Position numbers and translations under genes: made by a program
Notes under the pieces: generated by a model
The model's database searches: none
Seen by the model: only the letters and a program-made list of their open reading frames with translations
Told to the model about the DNA's origin: nothing
Source: Amphimedon queenslandica
Taxonomy: Eukaryota > Porifera > Demospongiae > Haplosclerida > Niphatidae
Assembly: GCF_000090795.2 (NCBI RefSeq)
Contig: NW_003546648.1
Span: 53,623 to 92,172, forward strand
Length of the DNA: 38,550 bases
Direction: 5' to 3'
Shown: piece by piece, positions 32,279-38,550 of the stretch
Position numbering within the stretch: position 1 is the first letter of the stretch
Layout: each line of letters opens with the position of its first letter

Positions 32279-32298
32279 GGGCGAGCTCAGGCTCGCCC
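32279..32298 (-). repeat. 5'-side terminal palindrome of the Helitron
   Basis: GGGCGAGC/GCTCGCCC form a perfect 8-bp stem with loop TCAG, and the outer arm is the inverted partner of 25499-25512. A hairpin at the 5' end together with inverted termini is the reason for preferring Helitron2/Helentron over a canonical Helitron. Confidence 0.65.
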
Positions 32299-32299
32299 A

Positions 32300-32540
32300 A
32301 ATTAGGATCACAAGGAATACAATGTAAAGTTTGGATTCCAATTCTAGCCAAGCCAACAAAAGTAGGAGTAAAGCTGTGTTCAGAAATCAAAAATTAATTG
32401 TTTGTGCTTATTACTGCGCTAACGCAAAACGTGTACACCTGCGGTTTCATAATTCATAATTATTATTGTCAACAAGTGGGTAGTCTCGTAGATACCTTTA
32501 ATTAACAGATATGGGTGTTGTAGACTCCACCTACAAACTA
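32300..32540. other. Spacer between Helitron and Harbinger relic
   Basis: This probably includes the 5' untranslated end of the PIF/Harbinger element, but no terminal inverted repeat or 3-bp duplication could be fixed. Confidence 0.35.
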
Positions 32541-34020
32541 AAATGGAGTCGCTCGTTGACATGGAACTAGTGATTTTGTTGCTTTATTGAAGACTGCGTA
32601 GAAAAAATTAGTGTGTGGGTCCGTGACATTTTTTAATGATAGCACAATTATGGTGATAACCACAATCTCGTTAAAGAGATGACACTTAATGACCCAGAAA
32701 GTCATTTCAGATACTTTAGATTGTCCAGAGAGCGGTTTGATCATCTCCTAAACATGGTTTGTACCATAAAATATTAGATGCTGGTTTCTATAGCAATTGT
32801 TATGTAAGATAAAGCCATTGATTGATTGTCATTATTACTCTTCTTCTCTTCCCAAAGTGAGCCCTGCTGAGAAACTGGCTGTGACACTCGGATACCTGGC
32901 AACAGGAGACTCTCAGGTATTCCTAATAATTGTACATTTACAGCTATGGTTTGGAATATCTCAGGTTAGTATTTTGTTTAACTTTTGCCTTGGTCGTTCA
33001 ACTGTGTGTTTAATTTTGAACGACACCTGTGATGCTAACGACACCTGTGATGCTATATGGGATGCTTTAAACTCAATAAATATACTTAAATGCACCATCA
33101 ACTGAAGAAAAATGGATTGAGATAAGTAAAGGGATTGAATCTATGTGGAATATATCTAATTGTATAGGTACATCATTGGCCCAACGGTTGTGTATTCATT
33201 TATGTTAATGACATTTACTTATACTTACAGGTGCTATAGGTGGCAAACGTATAGTGATACAGGCATTCATGAATGCTGGATCTGCTTATGCTGGATCTGC
33301 TTACTTCAACTACAAGGGGACCCATTCCATAGTCTTTTAGCAGTTTGTGATGAAGAGTTCTTCGTTAATCTAGTTGATATTAGTAATTTATGCACATGTA
33401 TTAATGCTAAATAATTATCTAATTTAAATATAGGTGATTACGGAAGAAAAAGTGATAGTGGAATTTTTTCAAGTTGTGAAATTGGCAGTGCTTTAGAGGA
33501 AGATGTTCTTTGAATTGCAAATGGGAGATCTCTACCAGGTAAGTTATAAATTTTTATTATATCAACAGGTACAAGTTATTTCTTACAATATTTTATTGTT
33601 GGTGATGAGGGATTTACTTAAAGAAGTTTTTGCTGAGGCCATATCAAGGACAATACATTTCCTATGAAAGATTAATTTTCAACTGTTGATTAAATCGAAA
33701 ATGAGAATAATTGACATTACATTTGGGATACTAGCAGCTAGGTAAATGAATATATCATGCTATACTTTACTATAATTCTATAGGTGGCATTTATTTCATA
33801 GAACAATTATAGGAAATCCTGAAACATTGTGTAATTTACAAAGGCTGCTGTTGTCTTGCATAATTATCTTCTTATAGCAAAATTTTTATCATATTGCCCT
33901 CTTGGATATGTTGATGGGGAACATGGAGTGGGTAACGTGATTTAAGGTTCAAGGAGAAGTGATAGTGATTCTTGAAACAGCCTTTACCATTGCGACAGTC
34001 TTCTAGCAATAGGTTTGTCT
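32541..34020 (+). pseudogene. PIF/Harbinger transposase, spliced and broken
   Basis: The ATG at 32541 (MESLVDMELVILLLY) leads into WVRDIF, HNLVKEMTLNDPESHFRYFR and LSRERFDHLLNMV (to about 32760). SPAEKLAVTLGYLATGDSQ (32860-32916) follows, then an intron, LGRSTVCLILNDTCD, and EEKWIEISKGIESMWN. The DDE core reads GAIGGKRIVIQAF where GAIDGKH is expected, so the first catalytic Asp is Gly (about 33240). Then come AYFNYKGTHSIV, LAVCDEEF, GDYGRKSDSGIF (second Asp, about 33434), GTSYFLQYFIVGDEGFTLKE, FGILAARWHLFHRTIIGNPE across a short intron (33742-33783), and YCPLGYVDGEHGVGNVI near 33890-33945. Stops and frameshifts are scattered. Two in-frame duplications (18 bp at 33019-33054 and 15 bp at 33275-33304) are inserted. 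The enzyme cut and pasted the element at TA-rich 3-bp targets. Confidence 0.85.
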
Positions 34021-34089
34021 GTGTAATTAGTCATGCTCCTAATTAGTTTCTTTTAGACATGCTATAGTGTCAGTAGAGACAACTCTACC

Positions 34090-34254
34090 TTAATAGTGGG
34101 ACAGGTAGAGATAGCTGGCAGGAAAATCATGTTACTCGTGCAATGTGATAATGAATTATGAACTTCAATAAATGAGAAATAATGAATAATGGAATACTCA
34201 TTATCAGCATTATTAATTCAAGTAGTTGTAATAATCATGAGATAGATCAAATGT
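34090..34254. other. Convergent intergenic gap of the Harbinger element
   Basis: This is AT-rich sequence between the 3' ends of the transposase and the Myb-like gene, where the two transcription units meet. No other signal was seen. Confidence 0.4.
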
Positions 34255-34960
34255 TTAGTCTGTAAAAAATTCAACATTCAATGAAACTTGAATTTGTTGC
34301 TTGCAAATTGCTTTTTGTTTGTTGGATAGTCTATGTAGTATAGCAGCTATTTGTCGTTCAAACAGGTTGTCCTTATAAGGTTCCTTCATCAACTTCTTCC
34401 TCGTGGCTTAAGAGCTTTTTAGTGTTTCTACAAGAGCCATGTCCACCTTGTCTGAAATTTTCTTTCTCTTTTTAGGTGGCTTATTTCCATGCTGTATAGA
34501 TTTTGGTGTTTCTGTAAAACTACTTGATAATGTACTAGGTGTACTACCTTCAGAGAATGAATGATTAGCAATAGCCTCGGAAAAACTATAACTAGATTTC
34601 ATTTAAAAATTTTGCCATACATTTTGCTTAATTTTTACAGTCTATGTTATCACCTTCATTTCCAATGTCACTTTTATGGCCACCTGTGCTCTGAGATGAG
34701 TCTCGTTTTTAAGTTGGTTATAGTTTTGTTAATGAATGCTTAAATTTTAATTATATGTCGATATATATATATACTCACTGTCTATGTCGTACATCACGCA
34801 GGAAAGAGTGATTCACATAAATCCCACTTTGGTGTATATGAAGGGCCTTCAGTGCTAGTAGGCTTTTTTACCTTCTTACACTACCTTACATATCTGTCTC
34901 TTAGCAGTTTCCTGTGTCTGGTGCCTTCCTTTCTGGACTCCACATCATCCTTTCTTGTAA
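34255..34960 (-). pseudogene. Harbinger Myb/SANT-like DNA-binding protein, broken
   Basis: PIF/Harbinger elements carry a second gene encoding a Myb/SANT or MADF-like protein that binds the termini and brings the transposase to the nucleus. The - strand shows that protein. Near 34900-34800 it reads LLRDRYVR.CKKVKKPTSTE and GPSYTPKWDLCESLF, the C-terminal half of the SANT/MADF-like domain with its KW motif. After an intron, 34602-34408 gives KSSYSFSEAIANHSFSEGST and a KKRKK cluster, and then VETLKSS. One in-frame TAA (34408-34410) separates it from ATRKKLMKEPYKDNLFERQI and KQKAICKQQIQVSLNVEFFTD, stop at 34255. The gene converges on the transposase. The first exon is unclear. Confidence 0.7.
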
Positions 34961-35125
34961 ACTGGCAAAAGATGCTTTATTAACAACATAAACACCCAAA
35001 TTATTATTATTGTATATTATTTATATATATCATTATTGCCGCCCTGTTTAGAAATTTCTTTCCGTGATTTTTTTCGCTTTTCCATCTTTGTAATACTTTC
35101 AACTTTTCATTACATACCGTATTTC
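34961..35125. other. AT-rich tail right of the Harbinger relic
   Basis: This probably contains the right end of the Harbinger element, but no terminal repeat was recognised. ATTATTATTATTG and TATATATAT runs are present. Confidence 0.35.
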
Positions 35126-35395
35126 TTTAAAAATAATCTCAGGCGTCTATTTCCTAAAATGGTATTTGGACCTTGAAAAAATATATAAAAAATAAAAAAA
35201 CCTGGTCCAGAGCGGGGTTTCAACCCTTGAATTTATGCTTTTGACTTCTGGAACTTCAGGCATTATCTACTAGACTACTGGGTCACTCCTGGGCTAGTGT
35301 TGCGTATTTATAGTTAAAATGTATTGCTACCCTGGCGTTTATTCGAATGCGGCTTCTATTTAGATATGTACGTTATATAGTTTTGATGTTCTTCA
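35126..35395 (-). repeat. Dispersed repeat with tRNA-like SINE head
   Basis: The left edge (ACCGTATTTCTTTAAAAATA) and right edge (TGGCGTTTATTCGAATGCGG, TTCTATTTAG) resemble a dispersed sequence I associate with marine invertebrates, built on ACCGTATTT and CGAATAA-GCGCCGC-like motifs. Inside, the - strand carries a tRNA-like block (35203-35285) followed by an A/T-rich tail (35168-35200, T-rich on the - strand). The family is recalled from memory, not checked. Confidence 0.45.
35203..35285 (-). ncRNA. tRNA-related promoter region (A box and B box)
   Basis: On the - strand, TAGTCTAGTAG (35268-35278) resembles an A box and GGTTGAAACCC (35215-35225) a B box (GGTTCRANNCC with one change). Spacing suits a tRNA-derived SINE transcribed by RNA polymerase III. 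The acceptor stem (GACCCAG against CTCTGGAC) pairs poorly and no clean anticodon arm is visible, so a functional tRNA is unlikely. Confidence 0.5.
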
Positions 35396-35399
35396 ACCT

Positions 35400-36540
35400 C
35401 CATTTTGTCACAAGTAACCATGTGTACTGTGTGATTTGATTGATTGTACGTTCCATGTGGCAGGCAAAAATTGAACCAGCTCTATTGTTTTGTCTCCATC
35501 CGTGCCGGCAATTGTGCACCAGTTTTGTAGTTTATACTTTTAGCATGCAAACATAGTGTTGGTACGCAAGAGCATGCATTAGTCTTGCGTGTGTAGGCTT
35601 AAGTGAATATGAACATATGCATATACCTAACATTGCTGTTACTGTAATAGTCTGTGTCAGTAGCCCACACATAATTTTTATGCATATTGGACTTATTTAT
35701 GTAATCATACAAGCTTGATTATTTGATTGAATTTAATATACTATTAAACAATTCTTCTTTAAAGTTTGATATATTACTGATAATTGCTTCACGTGATTTG
35801 TAATGCTGAGAAATTGACCCAGTAATGAGATATGACAGAGCATAAAATAAACAGTTCCCTTCACTAGGGAAATCAAGAGTACTATGACAAACTCTTTCAT
35901 CTCACAATGGTATTGTTGTACAAGGTAAAATTCTAACAGCTGTTACAAACTTAAGGTTTAAAATTTCAAACCACTATTAAAATTCTTCAAGCAGCAGTCT
36001 TCCTTGTTCAAGAACTTAAAAGAAGCATCACTTTAGCTTACAAATGAAAATCCATGTAGCTACTAGTGATTAAAGTGATCCAAAGCCACCTAATTCTGAG
36101 AGATTAGGAGTTATATACTCACCACTCAATGGGCTGTGGTCAAGTACACAAAATAGCTGGTGGCAATGCCATTGTAAACAGTCTCGGACTGATGATGACA
36201 AGCCACCTGAGGATTATCCTCGCTAGCCAGGCCATAATCCAGCGTACGTACATTCATTGGTGTGGACCCCCACTGTCCACCCCAATGACTGTAGAATAGG
36301 GAATAGTCTGGTTTGCAAGCCTACTATCTGAGGATATCGTGAAACGCAAGTGCTTTGTTGAATTGCTTTTCACTAGCTTCCATAGTATCACTTGAGCTTA
36401 TATATTACTTTATTGATTTAATATAAAAGTTATTAAAAAATTAACAGCTTATGCCTATATCGAAGATAAAAGGCTTATGCATATACTTGTGGTTAGCTAC
36501 ATGCAATTGTATCACGTATACAGCACCTGTGTTAACTTTG
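35400..36540. other. Unassigned DNA with small inverted repeats
   Basis: No coding region could be supported. A GGATTAT/ATAATCC inverted pair at about 36211-36240 surrounds CCTCGCTAGCCAGGCC, and GTGGAC/GTCCAC pair at about 36261-36279. These may belong to an unrecognised short transposon. Confidence 0.4.
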
Positions 36541-36544
36541 ATGC

Positions 36545-38360
36545 CCCCACTCAAGATCATATATCATCACATACTTTACCCTTTGTATGGCAATCAGACT
36601 TCTGTAAATCATTACTTTTCCATTTATTGCTACTAACAGTACCAATACTAGTTCTTTGTACATGACTTACAGACACCTTGGCATTCTTACTACAAGTTTC
36701 ACCATCAATTACACCAATCACATGAATGCTTCTCTTCTTTTTTTTACTTTTCTTGATTTGTGTTAAATCATTTCAAAACTTAATGCTGAGGCGGTTAGAT
36801 TCAATAATGCACGGATTACTATCTTCAACAAAGAGAGGATCAAATGGTAATAAATGTAGTCCATTTAATGTACGTACATGAGACAATGCAACATATGCCA
36901 TACCATCCCAAAAACATCAGTCGATAAATCAACTGTTTCCTATGTATATACAAATTCTTAGATGGCATAAATCTAGATGCAACCCTTTCTATGTCACAAG
37001 GTACATCAATATGATCAAAGTTAATTGATATATGTGTAGCACAAATACCCATTACTGTACCAGTGGCAATATTAACTAATCCTACAGTCACATTAATATT
37101 TACATCTTAGTGTTACTCTACGGCCTACTTCTAAAGACAATACTGATTCTAAACCAGATGTCTTGGTTACTCTTTAGTTTCTCTAATTTTTTTCCTTTGT
37201 TTGTCAAATATTGCTGTGATGCCACTTTCATCAAGTACATCAACACATGCTAATTCCATTTTTTTCAGTTTCTAGACTTTCTAACATTAATTCATTGATT
37301 TTTGGCAGGGGTCTACCTTGGAAAATAGGCAAATTGGAGGATTTGTTCCTTCAGTTTCCAATTCTTTATATTTTTCTTGTATTGTAACCTTGTTAATGAG
37401 ACTCTGAAGCGTATCAACCGTTTCATCAGTCAGACAGCCATGCCTAACAGAATTTAGCATCTTACAGAAAGTTGTCTCCTTTTTGTTTCTTATTGATTGT
37501 TAGTTCATTATGCTCTACTGTTTCTTTCCATATGTTTATTGCATTTGCTGCTCCAAGTCTACTTTTTGCTCATTTGTTGCTACTTGTATTAAATACTGGC
37601 CTACCAATAACTGGTGGCAATTGTTAGGTGTCACCTACAAATAAAATATTTTTGGATCCAAACCATTCTTGAGTTATTCAAAGCCCAATATTCAGCTGTC
37701 TTTCCCTCAAGCTTTATTGGTAACTGAAATAATCTCTTTATTGTTAGTCCACCTACATTGAATGCGGCTATCTCTTTTGGTAATACTATAGCACACATAA
37801 TTTTACCACTTTTTGGATGCCGTATGTGATCAACTAGGCATTTCATTGCCACTATAAAAACGATTCACCAGTTCCACCTACACCACAAACATCCTTAGCG
37901 GGTTGTCATTATCTAATCTAAGTAGTCTTGAAGACTTATTCTCTAATAAGTCTTCATGCTCGTTTTGACTTATAAGATGACTTATTTTTGTCAAGAATTC
38001 TTTTTTGATGTACATTAAGCATTTTGCTCTAATGTTTGAATTAAGTGCTTTGCTCTAATGTTGCTCTAATGATGAATTAGGTGCATTTACATGCATGTCA
38101 GCAATATAAGTAACTGCTTCCATTACTTCACCCAGTAATTGAGGTTCATCATCTTCCTTGTTAGCAGGAAGTTCTTCAGTAAAACAAGCTTTATTTCTTG
38201 CATCGACTACTTTATAGGAATTACGTTTAGCTTCTAATGATTTCTGTAGTTTATTCAAGTGATTTTTAATGCCACATATAGATGCTTCTCTGTGATGCCT
38301 AAGAGCTTCTTCCATTGTTTCTCCCTCAATTACAAGTGTGCCCTCGTGTCTATACAGCAC
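36545..38360 (-). pseudogene. Second PIF1/Helitron-type helicase relic
   Basis: Reading leftward: LYRHEGTLVIEGETMEEALR and LNKLQKSLEAKRNSYKVVDA (38350-38210), a helicase N-terminal region. RLDNDNPL follows, then Walker A GVGGTGES near 37890-37870, where the expected Lys is Glu. AMKCLVDHIRHPKSGKIMCA, LPKEIAAFNVGGLTIKRLFQ and LEGKTAEYWAL lie at 37850-37680, ETVDTLQSLINKVT at about 37425-37385, TVGLVNIATGTVMGICATHI (37090-37030), and motif VI AYVALSHVRTLNGLHLLPFD (about 36895-36835), with SNRLSIKF near 36785. A still-open frame (RSIHVIGVIDGETCSKN, about 36735-36680) continues. Frame changes and stops are frequent. No Rep domain is in the window, so this may be a Helitron fragment or a stand-alone PIF1-like element continuing past the right edge. 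Confidence 0.75.
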
Positions 38361-38550
38361 AAATAAAAATATTAGCGAGTATTAAAAATTCTCTTTCTGC
38401 TCATTGCATAGGATAAAAGTTTTTATGCTTTGGAAGGACTGGCTTTGATCAAAGTTTGTATTCTCTTTTTCCATTTTCTCCTGCTTTATGAAATTTGGAA
38501 TTAGCAAGAAAAAAATAAAGCGATATATCTTCCATGTCTTGTTAGATAAA
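38361..38550. other. Right edge, likely intron or upstream part of the helicase relic
   Basis: AT-rich sequence with no assignable frame. If the helicase belongs to a Helitron, its Rep part would lie beyond this edge. Confidence 0.3.

Larger units (their letters stand above)
25499..32298 (-). mobile_element. 6.8-kb Helitron, probably Helitron2/Helentron type
   Basis: A Rep/helicase gene on the - strand fills about 27191-32100. The element appears bounded by short inverted termini: GGGGCGAGCCTGAG at 25499-25512 and its complement CTCAGGCTCGCCC at 32286-32298. At the 5' (right) end the terminus belongs to a perfect palindrome, GGGCGAGCTCAGGCTCGCCC (32279-32298). Canonical Helitrons lack inverted termini. 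Helitron2/Helentron elements have short asymmetric terminal inverted repeats, and this fits them. The flanks are TTAAA on the left and AAATTA on the right, with no clear target duplication. The 3' part (25.5-27.1 kb) holds minisatellites. Assignment of the ends is by motif and position. Confidence 0.65.

Noticed and set aside
32273..32298. Canonical Helitron 3' end (hairpin followed by CTAA, then T) of another element extending to the right on the - strand
   Set aside because: The hairpin and CTAA fit this, but the same GC-rich motif inverted at 25499-25512 exactly brackets the Rep-helicase unit. The Helitron2 reading explains both; the alternative stays possible.
35203..35285. A functional tRNA gene
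   Set aside because: The acceptor and anticodon stems do not pair convincingly and the B box is altered; a SINE head is more likely.
36451..36665. Two + strand open frames near 36.45-36.67 kb
   Set aside because: They are antisense shadows of the open frame that continues the - strand helicase relic.

Overview
The window looks like AT-rich animal nuclear DNA, most likely from a sponge such as a demosponge of the Amphimedon type. Evidence seen: short GT..AG introns, long gene-poor stretches, and many degenerate eukaryotic DNA transposons whose protein families (P-like, ISL2EU with a YqaJ nuclease, PIF/Harbinger, Merlin, Helitron) I associate with early-branching animals. The species name is inference. 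There are no bacterial-style operons, no rRNA genes and no clearly intact host housekeeping gene.

Region by region. (1) 1-1440 holds nothing recognisable. (2) About 1450-8830 is a broken ISL2EU-type transposon: a possible N-terminal exon, a DDE transposase (+ strand) and a convergent YqaJ-type nuclease (- strand). It is split by a 5176-bp P-like transposon (1815-6990) with 64-bp terminal inverted repeats and a 7-bp target duplication. The P-like element carries two convergent spliced genes: a P-type transposase (nine exons can be traced) and an uncharacterised accessory protein. It is itself hit twice, in opposite orientations, by one 237/238-bp MITE family with 4-bp AAAT/ATTT duplications. 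(3) 9430-13700 is mostly unexplained, with one doubtful broken ORF near 11.7-12.1 kb. (4) 13.7-14.0 kb has CCCTAAA-like repeats and an about 80-bp-arm foldback. 14.17-14.9 kb is a dead Merlin (IS1595/ISXO2-like) transposase. 16.0-17.2 kb is a dead retrotransposon gag, flanked at a distance by diverged direct repeats. (5) 19.6-20.2 kb is rich in an AAGCAC/GTGCTT motif. 20.67-20.87 kb is a 97-bp tandem duplication. 20.9-23.2 kb looks like a spliced gene of host type, with two tandem copies of an exon block and a possible BEN-like last exon. (6) 23.5-25.5 kb holds small degenerate tandem repeats. (7) 25499-32298 is a Helitron, probably of the Helitron2/Helentron type: short inverted termini, a terminal palindrome, a Rep/helicase gene on the - strand with several disabling changes, and a minisatellite-rich 3' part. 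(8) 32.5-35.0 kb is a dead PIF/Harbinger transposon with its convergent Myb/SANT-like gene. (9) About 35.1-35.4 kb is a dispersed repeat containing a tRNA-like SINE head on the - strand. (10) 36.5-38.4 kb is a second PIF1/Helitron-type helicase relic on the - strand that may run off the right edge.

The genes do not form a pathway. The window is a transposon graveyard that records an insertion order: ISL2EU first, then the P-like element, then the MITEs. The most original object is the two-gene P-like transposon and its conserved-looking partner protein. All family assignments were made by eye from motifs; no database search was run.
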